This document shows, piece after piece, positions 30,111 to 38,928 of a stretch of DNA of 64,000 bases (positions within the stretch are counted from its first letter, which is position 1; every line of letters begins with the position of its first letter). The position numbers and the translations under genes were made by a program. The DNA comes from Microbacterium sp. (lineage in GTDB: Bacteria; Actinomycetota; Actinomycetes; Actinomycetales; Microbacteriaceae): assembly GCA_031177765.1 (NCBI GenBank), contig JAPSKH010000004.1:26477-90476 (forward strand). The letters are read 5' to 3'. The notes under the pieces are model-generated. The model saw nothing but the letters and a program-made list of their open reading frames with translations. It had not been told where the DNA came from and did no database searches.

Positions 30111-31145
30111 TCAGGCGGCCCCGTCGAACATGCTCGTGACCGAGCCGTCCTCGAAGACCTCGTGGATCGCGCGTGCCAGCAGCGGAGCGATGGGCAGGAT
30201 CGTCAGGTTCGGGAAGCGCTTGGCCTCGGGGATCGGGACGGTGTCCGTGACGACCACCTGATCGATGGCTTCGCTCTGGAGGCGCTGCGCCGCGGGGTCG
30301 CTGAAGATGGCGTGGGTCGCCGCGACGATGACGCGGGTCGCGCCGTTGGCCTTCAGCGCCTCGGCCGCCTTCACGATCGTGCCGCCGGTGTCGATCATGT
30401 CGTCCACCAGGAGGCAGACGCGGCCGTCGACCTTGCCGACGATCTCGTTCACCGTGACCTGGTTGGCGACGTTGGGGTCGCGCCGCTTGTGGATGATGGC
30501 CAGCGGTGCGCCGAGGCTGTCGGACCAGGTGTCGGCCACGCGCACGCGTCCGGTGTCGGGCGAGACGACGGTCAGCTGCTCGCGGTCGTCGGCGCTGAGC
30601 GTGCGCCGGAAGTACTCCAGCAGCACCGGCTTGGCGAAGAGGTGATCGACCGGACCGTCGAAGAAGCCCTGGATCTGCGCCGCGTGCAGGTCCACGCTCA
30701 TGACGCGGTCGGCTCCCGCCGTCTTGAACAGGTCCGCGACCAGCCGTGCGCTGATCGGCTCGCGACCGCGGCCCTTCTTGTCCTGCCGCGAGTAGGGGAA
30801 GTACGGCGCGACCACGGTGATGCGCTTCGCCGACGCGCGCTTGGCGGCGTCGAGCATGATGAGCGTCTCCATGATCCACTCGTTCACCGGAGGCCCGAAG
30901 CTCTGCACGAGGAACAGATCGCAGCCGCGGATGGAGACCTCGAAACGGGTCAGGATCTCGCCGGACGCGAACGTGCGGTACTCCGTCGGGACGAGCTCGG
31001 TGCCCAGCTGCGCGGCGACGGCCTCCGCGAGCTCGGGGTGGGAGCTGCCGCGCGCGACGACCAGGCGCTTCTTCGTCTTCGCGACAAGACCGGGGGCGAT
31101 GTCATTCGCCCGGTCGAGCTCAACGGTCTTGTTCTTGCGCGCCAT
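30111..31145 (-). CDS. prs: Ribose-phosphate pyrophosphokinase
   Basis: RDPNVANQV, VCLLVDDMIDTGGTIVKAAEALK PRPP-binding motif, SRQDKKGRGREPISARL. Confidence 0.96.
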   Translation of the reverse strand: MARKNKTVELDRANDIAPGLVAKTKKRLVVARGSSHPELAEAVAAQLGTELVPTEYRTFASGEILTRFEVSIRGCDLFLVQSFGPPVNEWIMETLIMLDAAKRASAKRITVVAPYFPYSRQDKKGRGREPISARLVADLFKTAGADRVMSVDLHAAQIQGFFDGPVDHLFAKPVLLEYFRRTLSADDREQLTVVSPDTGRVRVADTWSDSLGAPLAIIHKRRDPNVANQVTVNEIVGKVDGRVCLLVDDMIDTGGTIVKAAEALKANGATRVIVAATHAIFSDPAAQRLQSEAIDQVVVTDTVPIPEAKRFPNLTILPIAPLLARAIHEVFEDGSVTSMFDGAA

Positions 31146-32592
31146 CGTCCGCCTTCTGTGCGCTGCGGGCCCGCGCCGCGACCTCTGCCGCGCCGGTACC
31201 CGGCCTGTTCTTCTCGACCCACCCCTCGACGTTGCGCTGGGGGGCGACGCTGAGAGCGAGGGCACCGGCGGGCACATCCTTGCGGATGACCGCTCCCGCC
31301 CCCGTCTTCGCTCCGTCTCCGATCCTAACGGGCGCGACGAAGACGTTGTGCGAGCCGGTGTGCACCTCGTCGCCGATCTCGGTGCGGTGCTTGGTGAGGT
31401 CGTCGTAGTTCGCCGTGATGGCGCCCGCGCCGAGGTTGACGCCGGTGCCGATCGTGGTGTCGCCGATGTACGACAGGTGCGGCACCTTGCTGCGCTCCCC
31501 GATCGTGGAGTTCTTCGTCTCGACGAACGTGCCGATCTTGCCCTTGTCACCCAGGTACGTTCCCGGGCGCAGGTAGGCGAAGGGACCCACGGTCGCGCCC
31601 GCGCCGATGACGGCCAGGGTCGCGTCGGTGCGGGTGACCGTCGCGTTCTCGCCGACTTCGCAGTCCACCAGGCTCGTGTCGGGTCCGATCGTCGCACCCT
31701 CGGCGACGACCGTCGCCCGCAGGATGTGGGTGTTGGGAAGCACCGTGACGTCCGGTGCGAGCGTGGCGGTGACGTCGATCCACGTCGTCGCGGGATCCAG
31801 GATCGTCGCCCCCTCCAGCTGCCAGCGACGCACCACACGTGCGTTCAGCACGCGTGCCGCCTCGGCCAGCTGCACACGGTCGTTCACGCCCAGGGCGGCG
31901 GCGGCATCCGGTGCGGGCGTGGCCGACACGGGCAGTCGCGCGTCCCGCAGGAGCGCCACGACGTCGGTGAGGTACTTCTCCCCCTGCGCGTTGGCGGTGC
32001 CCACCAGGGGAAGGTGCCGGCGCAGCGCCGACGCCTGGAACACGTAGACGCCGGCGTTGATCTCGGTGACGGATGCCTCTTCGTCGGTGGCGTCCCGCTG
32101 CTCGACGATCCGGGCCACGGCGCCCTCGGCGTCGCGGATCACCCGGCCGTAGCCCGTCGCGTCGTCCACGATCGCGCTGAGCACCGTCGCGGCCGCGGCG
32201 CCCGCGCGATGCGCATCGATCAGGCGGCCGAGCGTGTCGGATTCGAGCAGCGGCACGTCACCGCTGAGCACGAGCACGTCGCCGGTGAAGTCCTCGAGCG
32301 CGTCGAGGGCGACCTCGACCGCGCGGCCGGTGCCGGGGACCTCGTCCTGGTCGACGACCACGACGCCCGGCGCGGCCTGCTCGACCGCCGACGCGACGAG
32401 CTCGCGCTCATGGCGCACCACGACCACGACGCGCTCAGGCTCGAGAGCCAGGGCGGTGTCGAGCACGTGGCCCACCAGCGGGCGCCCGCCGATGCGGTGC
32501 AGCACCTTCGGCAGCGAGGACTTCATGCGGGTGCCCTGTCCCGCGGCGAGCACGATGACGGCCAGGCGGGTGTCGGCGATGGTCTCGGTCAT
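31120..32592 (-). CDS. glmU: Bifunctional UDP-GlcNAc diphosphorylase / glucosamine-1-phosphate N-acetyltransferase
   Basis: VIVLAAGQGTRMKSSLPKVLHRIGG plus C-terminal left-handed beta-helix; overlaps prs by 26 nt. Confidence 0.96.
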   Translation of the reverse strand: MTETIADTRLAVIVLAAGQGTRMKSSLPKVLHRIGGRPLVGHVLDTALALEPERVVVVVRHERELVASAVEQAAPGVVVVDQDEVPGTGRAVEVALDALEDFTGDVLVLSGDVPLLESDTLGRLIDAHRAGAAAATVLSAIVDDATGYGRVIRDAEGAVARIVEQRDATDEEASVTEINAGVYVFQASALRRHLPLVGTANAQGEKYLTDVVALLRDARLPVSATPAPDAAAALGVNDRVQLAEAARVLNARVVRRWQLEGATILDPATTWIDVTATLAPDVTVLPNTHILRATVVAEGATIGPDTSLVDCEVGENATVTRTDATLAVIGAGATVGPFAYLRPGTYLGDKGKIGTFVETKNSTIGERSKVPHLSYIGDTTIGTGVNLGAGAITANYDDLTKHRTEIGDEVHTGSHNVFVAPVRIGDGAKTGAGAVIRKDVPAGALALSVAPQRNVEGWVEKNRPGTGAAEVAARARSAQKADDGAQEQDR

Positions 32593-32593
32593 G

Positions 32594-32665
32594 CTCCGCC
32601 GCCAGGACTCGAACCTAGACCTCACAGCTCCAAAGGCTGTCGTGCTGCCATTACACCACGGCGGA
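32594..32665 (-). tRNA. tRNA-Gln (anticodon TTG)
   Basis: Reverse complement TCCGCCG..ACAGC CTTTGGA GCTGT..GGTTCGAGTCC..CGGCGGA folds as a cloverleaf; CCA not encoded. Confidence 0.93.
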
Positions 32666-32745
32666 CCGCGACGATCCGCGATCGGGAAGGCCGCCCGTCA
32701 AGTCTGCCATGATCGGTCATCGCCACCCGCCCGGATAATGGGTGC

Positions 32746-33243
32746 ATGGCCCAGCAGAGCGACGAGGTCGACCGCATCGTCGAAGCGTGGATCGCGCAGC
32801 GCCCCGACCTCGATTTCTCGCCCCTGGGAGTGCTCTCGCGGGTCGACCGACTGTCGCGCCACCTCGACCGTGCGCGGCGCGAGGCGTTCCGCCGCAGCGA
32901 CCTGGAGCCCTGGGAATGGGACGTGCTGTCGGCGCTGCGCCGCGCCGGCGAGCCCTTCCAGCTCAGCCCCAAGCAGCTGCTGCAGCAGACGCTCGTCTCC
33001 AGCGGCACGATGACGAACCGCATCGACCGGCTGGTCGGACGCCGGCTGGTGCGCCGCGAAGCGGATCCGGGCGACGGCCGCAGCGTCCTGGTGACCCTCA
33101 CCGACGACGGCAGGACCCGCGTGGACGCCGCGATCACGCGCCTCGTCGACGCAGAGGCCGTGCTGCTGTCGACGCTGTCGCGGGCGGACCGCGACCGCCT
33201 CGCGGGTCTGCTGCGCAAACTCAGCCTCGGGTTCGACACCTGA
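32746..33243 (+). CDS. MarR-family transcriptional regulator
   Basis: wHTH LSPKQLLQQTLVSSGTMTNRIDRLVGRRLVRREADPGDGRSVLVTLTDDGR; GATAAT (32734-32739) 6 nt before the ATG. Confidence 0.92.
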   Translation: MAQQSDEVDRIVEAWIAQRPDLDFSPLGVLSRVDRLSRHLDRARREAFRRSDLEPWEWDVLSALRRAGEPFQLSPKQLLQQTLVSSGTMTNRIDRLVGRRLVRREADPGDGRSVLVTLTDDGRTRVDAAITRLVDAEAVLLSTLSRADRDRLAGLLRKLSLGFDT

Positions 33244-33279
33244 CCCGGCGTCGGCGGTTCGCCGGGCGGCACGATACGG

Positions 33280-33322
33280 CTGCGCCTCCCCCGTGGGACG
33301 GATCCGCACGGGGAAGGCGCAG
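33280..33322. terminator. Bidirectional terminator-like hairpin between convergent genes
   Basis: CTGCGCCTCCCCCGTG / CACGGGGAAGGCGCAG: 16-bp stem with one mismatch, 11-nt loop. Confidence 0.6.
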
Positions 33323-33345
33323 GGCCGAGCGACGCCGGCGTCGGA

Positions 33346-36300
33346 CTATCGCACCATCCGCCGGCGACGGGCGACGACCACGACGGCGGCGCCGACCGCG
33401 AGCAGGACGAGCGCTGCCAGCAGCGCCGGCATCACGTCCACTCCGGTGAAGGGCAGCACGCCCTGCCCCGCGGCGGCGGGGACGGAGATCGTGAACGGAT
33501 CGGACATCACCGACAGACCGGAGGCCCCGATCGCTTCCAGCCGGTGCGCGCCGGCCGTCGCGTCGGCCGGGATCGGCAGGACCCCGGTGACGGTGCCGTC
33601 TGCGCCCGCGGTGAGCACCTCGCCCAGCGCCGTCGGGTCGGAGTGCAGCACGAAGCGCACCTCCTCGCCGGCCTGGAAGCCGCGGAACTCCACCTGCATG
33701 CGGCCGCCGGGGACCAGAGCGGATCCGAAAGCGGCCCACACGCGCCCGGACGGCTCGATCGCCTCACCGTCGCCGGGGTCGCCCGCACCCGGATCGCCCT
33801 CGCCGGGGTCGCCCTCGCCGGGGTCCCCCTCGCCCGGGTCCCCCTCGCCCGGGTCGCCCTCACCGGGATCGCCCCCGCCCGGGTCGGTCTGCGTGGGAAC
33901 CGTCGTGAACGAGCGGACCGGCGAGTACTGGATGCCGCCGTGCGGTCCCGCCGCGATCACGTACCAGCCGTGCTCGCCCTCGGTCAGGCCCCGCCACGTC
34001 ACCGTCGCCGGTTCACCAGACGCGGCCCCGGCGACGGCGCCGATCTCGCTCGCCGTCAGGATCTCCGCCCGGAACGAGTCGGTCGCGAGGGTCTTGGCCT
34101 GCGGCGCGATGCCCACGGCGGCGTACGGGATCTCGAACTCCTGCATGCCCGGCGGGTCGTTCAGGGACGCATCGTCGGAGTCGAAGTCCTGCAGCGACGG
34201 CGAGTAGGTGCGGAAGACGATCCGCCCGCCGTCGTTGTCGAAGTGGGCCAGGCGCAGGTAGCCCTGGCCGCCCTCCGGCAGACCCTGGTAGTCGAACAGC
34301 ATCGAGTAGACCGTGCGGTCGGCCAGCCCGTCGCCGTCGTCGTCGAACTCGTCGGTGCGCGTGTAGGCGTCGTGATAGTGGCCCGAGCTCACCGCGAACA
34401 CGTTCGGGTTCGGCGCCACCACCTCGTCGAAGACGCGCTGCGGGAACGGGCCGAGACCGCCGGTGGTCAGCATGTACTCGTGGAGGTTCAGCCACACCTT
34501 CCGCTCGGGATGCTGCCGGATGACCTGGTTCATCCAGGCGATGTCCTCGGTGTTGGCCGCGGCGTCGTTCGGCGTCGGCCAGCCCATGTAGAGGAACAGG
34601 AAGTCCACGCCTCCCACCGACACGAGGTCGTAGTGGCCGCGGTTGTCCTTGTACGAGCCGCCGTACCAGGGGTTGCCGGCGAAGCGGGCCTCGCCGAAGA
34701 ACTGCGAGTACTGGGTGTAGTCCGCGGCGAACCCGCCCACGTCGTGGTTGCCCGCGAGCACGCCGTAGGGCAGGCCGGCCTCGTCGAGCATCCGATAGGC
34801 GGCGTCGGCATTGGCCCACTGGTGCGGCTGCGTGTGGACGTTGACGATGTCGCCGTTGTGGATCATGTACTGCAGGTTGAGGTTCTCGCGCTGCTGGCGC
34901 AGGAACTCGTGGATCGCGACCTGATGCGGGTAGTACTCGGCGGTCTCGTTGTAGTACTGCGTGTCGGACTCGATCGCGACCGTGAAGTCGTACTCCGACC
35001 GCGGCGTGGCGCCGGCGTGGAAGGGCTCCACCCGGCTCTCGCGCGTGGACAGGTCCGTCGCCGCGAAGCCCTCCGAGTGCTGCACGAGGAAGGTGAGCGT
35101 GCCGTCGGCGACGTGTCCGTCGACGGGCACGAGCGCCTCCAGCGTGAACTCCGTCGCCGCGCCGCCCGTGGTCAGCACCTGGTCGACCGCTTCCCACCCG
35201 CCGTCGACCGTCCGGGCGTAGAGGGTCACCTTCGCGTTCGCATTCGCGCTCCCGCGCCAGTCCACGCGCACCTGCGAGCCGGGGCCGGCACCTTGAGGCG
35301 CCGCGACCGTGAACAGCTGGTACGGCAGCGCCGTCTCGCTCGTGGTCTCGACGTTCACGCCGTCCGTGCCGAGCAGCTTCGCCAGGTCCTCCGCTCCCAG
35401 CGCCACGCCTGCGCTGCGATCGCCAGTGCCGGAGTCGGTCACCGTGCCGGTGGTCACAGTCATCTCGGCGTCTCCCGGCGCGTAGCGGTACCCCTCCCGG
35501 AAGCTGAGGTTCAGGGCATCCTGCTCGGGCGAGCTCGGGGTCGCGATGAGGTCGGCGCTGTCCCCCTCGACGATCTCACCGTCGGAGGGCCCGTTCAGCT
35601 CGATGCCGGGCTGCTCATCAGCCGTCTCGAACGTGACGGTGTGCGTCCCCGTGTTCCCCACCTCGTCGGTGGCGGTGAACTCCGCGACGTGCGAACCCGG
35701 CTCGAGCGCGAGCGAGCTGGTCGCGAGCGGAAGCGAGATCGGGTCGCCGTCGAGCGTCGCTGTGAGCGAGGCCACGCCCGATCCGGCGTCGTCGGCCGTG
35801 GCGTCCACGGCGAAGTGGCCTCGGTAGCGCTGGCCCTCCACGAGCGGGCTCTCGATCACCGGCCCGGTGTTGTCGACCTGAACGGTGCGCGACGCGGTGG
35901 ACGAGCCGTCGGTCGCCGCGATGACGTGCGTGCCGTCCGCGACCGCGGTGGTGTCCCACACGGTCGACACCGACGTGAACGCGTCGTCGGGAATCGTGAA
36001 CGTCGCCAGGAACGAGACCAGGTTCGCGTCGGAGTACGAGATGCGCGCATCCGGCGCCGGGCACTCGACGAAGGCGGGGGCCGTGACGGCGCCCGACTGC
36101 TCCTTCGTCGTGGCGCAGTAGTCCGGCCTCAGCACGCGCCCGTCCGGGAGCGCCAGCCGGAGGTTCATGCTCGTGAAGTCGTCGTTGTTCTCGTTGACGT
36201 CGGCTTCGGGCCAGGCCTTGGTGCCCGCGACGATGGTGAGGGTGAGCGGCTGACCGGGAACGACCCGCTCGACCGGAACGGTCGCGTCGACCGTGACGAT

Positions 36301-38844
36301 GCGGGAGTAGTACCCCTCGTCGAAGATCCGCAGCACCTCGTCGCCGAGCTTGACCCCGTTGCGGAAGAACGCGTCGGTGTTCGTCGCCTCGAAGGCGAAG
36401 ACCGGCCCGGTCTCGAGCGAGGCGACCGCGTCGACGACCGGAGTCCCGTCGATCGTGAGCGCGAGGTCCGTGCCGCTGTCGCCGGTCGCCGAGATGCGCG
36501 TCTGGCCGCCGAGGAACTGGCCCTCGACCAGGTTGATCCGGACCGGGTCCGGCTCGCCTTCGGCCAGGTCCACGCGCACGGGGCCCAGCGTGGACGTCTG
36601 CGAACCATCGCTCGCCAGCAGTGTGTACTCGATCCAGCGCTTGCCGAACAGGTCGGCGGCCGGAACGGTGTAGTAGTAGCGGTTCGCCGCCTCGAAGGCG
36701 AGGCTGCGGGTCTCGGTCGCACCGAGGTTGTCGGTCAGGCTCAGGGTCACCGTGCGCACGAGCACGTCATCGGTCACGTCGAAGCCCAGGTCGAGATCGG
36801 CCGTGTCCGGCACGTCCGAGCTTCCCGTGAGGTCTGTGATCACGGGCGCGCTGCCGGGCGCCGGCGCGGCGACGAACGCCGTCGGCACCTGGTCGGCACT
36901 CACCGAGCCGGGGGTCGGCGCGGCAAGGCGCATGAGCGTCTGCACGGTGCCGTCCGGCGTGGGCGGCGCCCACAGGGGGGCGGCCGCGCCCGGGTTCCAG
37001 CCGTACTGGATCGCCGTGCTCGCGGTGGTCTGGTCGTCGGTGAAGTAGTACGCGCGGCTGATGTCATGGCCGGTGTTCGTGCGCACCTGGATGCCGCGCG
37101 ACCCGCCGTTGGCCATGCCGCCGTTGTACAGCTCGACGATGTCCTCGCCGAGCACGAGGTCGCTCCCGAACGCCTGGTTGAAGTCGGCGACCGTCAGTCC
37201 CGCGGTGACGCCGGCGGGGTTCTTCACCCACAGCACCAGCGTGCCGCCCGCGGCGATCGTGACCTCGTTCGGCTGGGCGGGCCACAGGGTCGAGCTCGTG
37301 GTCACCGGCCCCGAGAGGGCGTTGTCGGTGTAGAGGTACGACAGCGTGTAGTCGCCGAAGTCGATCGGCGCGTCCGAGGCGTTGTAGACCTCGATGAACT
37401 CGTAGGCGTCGCCTCCGCCCACGTTCGCGGTGTCCGGCGCGATCTCGGTGATCTGCAGCAGCGGCGCGGCGAGCGCGGGGTCGGTCGCCCGGGTGAGGGC
37501 GCTGGTGACTTGCTCGACCGTGACGGTGCCGGCGGTCGTCGCGACGTCCGGGCCGGCCTCCCCGAGCACCGCGTCGACACTGCCGATGGTGCTCGGCACG
37601 GCGAAGTGCGCGTTCCAGTTCGTTGTCGGGTTCACGATGGCGGGCACCCACGCGCGGTTCAGAGCGGTGCCGGCGGCGTCGACGAGGCTGAAGCCCCGGC
37701 CACCGGCGTTCGCGATGCCGGCCTGCGGACCGAAGCGGAAGACCGGCGTACCGGCGTCGGCGCCCACGGCCGCGCGGAACTGCTCCTTCGTGATCGCCCG
37801 CTGCTGCGCGCCCTCGGCGTAGTTGAGCCAGAACAGGGCCGAGCCGCCGGCCGGGATCACGACGGGCGCGTCGTTCTCACCGTCGAGGTGGACGATCGGC
37901 TGAGGCGTTCCGGCGTTCCACTGGCTCGTGTGGTAGCGGAGCCCGATGCCGGCCGCCGTGAGGTCGATCGCCGCGGTGGTGGTGTTGGTCACCTCGACGA
38001 ACTCGTAGAGGTCCGTGCCGGGGTTGTCGCCGTGGATCTCGGTGATCGCGAGCGGGAAGTACTCCCCCGCGTTGCCGCTCGCTCCGGGCCCCGGCTCGGC
38101 CGGCTCGGTCGGGTCCGTCGGCTCGGTCGGGTCGGGCTGGGGAGCAGGCTCGGGCCGGACGAGCTGCTCGGGAAGGATCGCGCCCGGGGTCGGCGTGCCC
38201 GCGGTGGGATCGGTCAGCAGGTTGCCGGTCGCCGGCACGCGGAAGTGGTCCGCGTTGCCCTTGTTCGCCACCGCGCGGCTGTAGTCGGATCCCGAGACGA
38301 GCGTGGTCCCGTCCCCGGCGAACAGGCGCAGCGACCGGGCGCCGGAGTTGGCGAACCCGCTCTGGCCGACGGCGTGGAACAGCGGGTACTCCGAGGCGGC
38401 GTCGCCGTAGTGCCCGCGGAACTCCGCCTCGGTCAGCTGCCACTGCTCGACGGCCGCGTCACCCGTTCCGACGGCGTAGCGCAGCCAGAACACGGCCGTG
38501 CCGTGGGCGGGGATCACCGCGTCGGCGAGCGCGGTGGTCGTGCCGGGCTCGACCGCCTGGATGAACGAGGCGTCGTTGTACTGCAGCCGGTAGTCGGCGA
38601 AGTCGATCGCCTCCGCCGTGGTGTTGGTCACCTCGAAGAACTCGAACCAGTCCTGGTCGCCCGGCGTGCCGGCGTTGTCCTGCGTCACCTCCGTGATGAG
38701 CAGGGGCGGCAGCGGCTCCTCGGAAGCGGCAGCGGCGGGAGCGGCCACGCCGACGCCGGTGAGGGCGATCGCGGCGGCGGCAAGGGAGGCGAGGGCGGCG
38801 CGCGGTCGCGCCGGGACACGGGTCGTCACGGTGTTCGAGAACAC
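33346..38844 (-). CDS. Giant surface protein: lamin-tail (LTD) domains, Ig-like regions, calcineurin-like metallophosphoesterase, Gly/Pro/Asp/Glu linker, LPFTG cell-wall anchor
   Basis: Signal peptide ASLAAAAIALTGVGVAAPAAA; three ITE(V/I)..D.....D..EF(F/V)EV.N...AIDF/DL repeats; SDTQYY/NGDIVN/AGNHDVGG/GHYHD; VLPFTG + TM + RRRRMVR. Confidence 0.88.
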   Translation of the reverse strand: MFSNTVTTRVPARPRAALASLAAAAIALTGVGVAAPAAAASEEPLPPLLITEVTQDNAGTPGDQDWFEFFEVTNTTAEAIDFADYRLQYNDASFIQAVEPGTTTALADAVIPAHGTAVFWLRYAVGTGDAAVEQWQLTEAEFRGHYGDAASEYPLFHAVGQSGFANSGARSLRLFAGDGTTLVSGSDYSRAVANKGNADHFRVPATGNLLTDPTAGTPTPGAILPEQLVRPEPAPQPDPTEPTDPTEPAEPGPGASGNAGEYFPLAITEIHGDNPGTDLYEFVEVTNTTTAAIDLTAAGIGLRYHTSQWNAGTPQPIVHLDGENDAPVVIPAGGSALFWLNYAEGAQQRAITKEQFRAAVGADAGTPVFRFGPQAGIANAGGRGFSLVDAAGTALNRAWVPAIVNPTTNWNAHFAVPSTIGSVDAVLGEAGPDVATTAGTVTVEQVTSALTRATDPALAAPLLQITEIAPDTANVGGGDAYEFIEVYNASDAPIDFGDYTLSYLYTDNALSGPVTTSSTLWPAQPNEVTIAAGGTLVLWVKNPAGVTAGLTVADFNQAFGSDLVLGEDIVELYNGGMANGGSRGIQVRTNTGHDISRAYYFTDDQTTASTAIQYGWNPGAAAPLWAPPTPDGTVQTLMRLAAPTPGSVSADQVPTAFVAAPAPGSAPVITDLTGSSDVPDTADLDLGFDVTDDVLVRTVTLSLTDNLGATETRSLAFEAANRYYYTVPAADLFGKRWIEYTLLASDGSQTSTLGPVRVDLAEGEPDPVRINLVEGQFLGGQTRISATGDSGTDLALTIDGTPVVDAVASLETGPVFAFEATNTDAFFRNGVKLGDEVLRIFDEGYYSRIVTVDATVPVERVVPGQPLTLTIVAGTKAWPEADVNENNDDFTSMNLRLALPDGRVLRPDYCATTKEQSGAVTAPAFVECPAPDARISYSDANLVSFLATFTIPDDAFTSVSTVWDTTAVADGTHVIAATDGSSTASRTVQVDNTGPVIESPLVEGQRYRGHFAVDATADDAGSGVASLTATLDGDPISLPLATSSLALEPGSHVAEFTATDEVGNTGTHTVTFETADEQPGIELNGPSDGEIVEGDSADLIATPSSPEQDALNLSFREGYRYAPGDAEMTVTTGTVTDSGTGDRSAGVALGAEDLAKLLGTDGVNVETTSETALPYQLFTVAAPQGAGPGSQVRVDWRGSANANAKVTLYARTVDGGWEAVDQVLTTGGAATEFTLEALVPVDGHVADGTLTFLVQHSEGFAATDLSTRESRVEPFHAGATPRSEYDFTVAIESDTQYYNETAEYYPHQVAIHEFLRQQRENLNLQYMIHNGDIVNVHTQPHQWANADAAYRMLDEAGLPYGVLAGNHDVGGFAADYTQYSQFFGEARFAGNPWYGGSYKDNRGHYDLVSVGGVDFLFLYMGWPTPNDAAANTEDIAWMNQVIRQHPERKVWLNLHEYMLTTGGLGPFPQRVFDEVVAPNPNVFAVSSGHYHDAYTRTDEFDDDGDGLADRTVYSMLFDYQGLPEGGQGYLRLAHFDNDGGRIVFRTYSPSLQDFDSDDASLNDPPGMQEFEIPYAAVGIAPQAKTLATDSFRAEILTASEIGAVAGAASGEPATVTWRGLTEGEHGWYVIAAGPHGGIQYSPVRSFTTVPTQTDPGGGDPGEGDPGEGDPGEGDPGEGDPGEGDPGAGDPGDGEAIEPSGRVWAAFGSALVPGGRMQVEFRGFQAGEEVRFVLHSDPTALGEVLTAGADGTVTGVLPIPADATAGAHRLEAIGASGLSVMSDPFTISVPAAAGQGVLPFTGVDVMPALLAALVLLAVGAAVVVVARRRRMVR
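33775..33895 (-). repeat. Tandem 15-bp coding repeats (PGEGD linker)
   Basis: Encodes DPGGGDPGEGDPGEGDPGEGDPGEGDPGEGDPGEGDPGAGDPGDG; highly similar consecutive 15-mers. Confidence 0.9.
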
Positions 38845-38851
38845 CGTGACG
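38824..38851. promoter_or_regulatory. 28-bp perfect palindrome spanning the start of the surface-protein gene
   Basis: CGTCACGGTGTTC-GA-GAACACCGTGACG: 13-bp arms, 2-bp spacer, covering the annotated GTG start. Confidence 0.6.
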
Positions 38852-38928
38852 CGGTGTCCGGGAGGGAGACGTCGGATGAACGGACGCCGAACCGCCTGCG
38901 TCCGGTTCCCCGCCGCCGGCGGACCGGT

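Noticed and set aside
32594-32665. tRNA-Gln as a mobile-element integration site
   Set aside because: Flanked by glmU and a MarR gene; no integrase, direct repeat of the tRNA 3' end or phage genes seen.
33775-33895. CRISPR-like tandem repeat
   Set aside because: Contiguous 15-bp units without spacers, in frame in a cell-wall protein linker.
34900-35000. DTQ instead of DxH in phosphoesterase motif I as evidence of an inactive enzyme
   Set aside because: Remaining metal ligands (GDxxN, GNHD, NLHE, GHYH) are intact and DTQ-type motif I is, to my knowledge, common in secreted members; not sufficient to call it dead.
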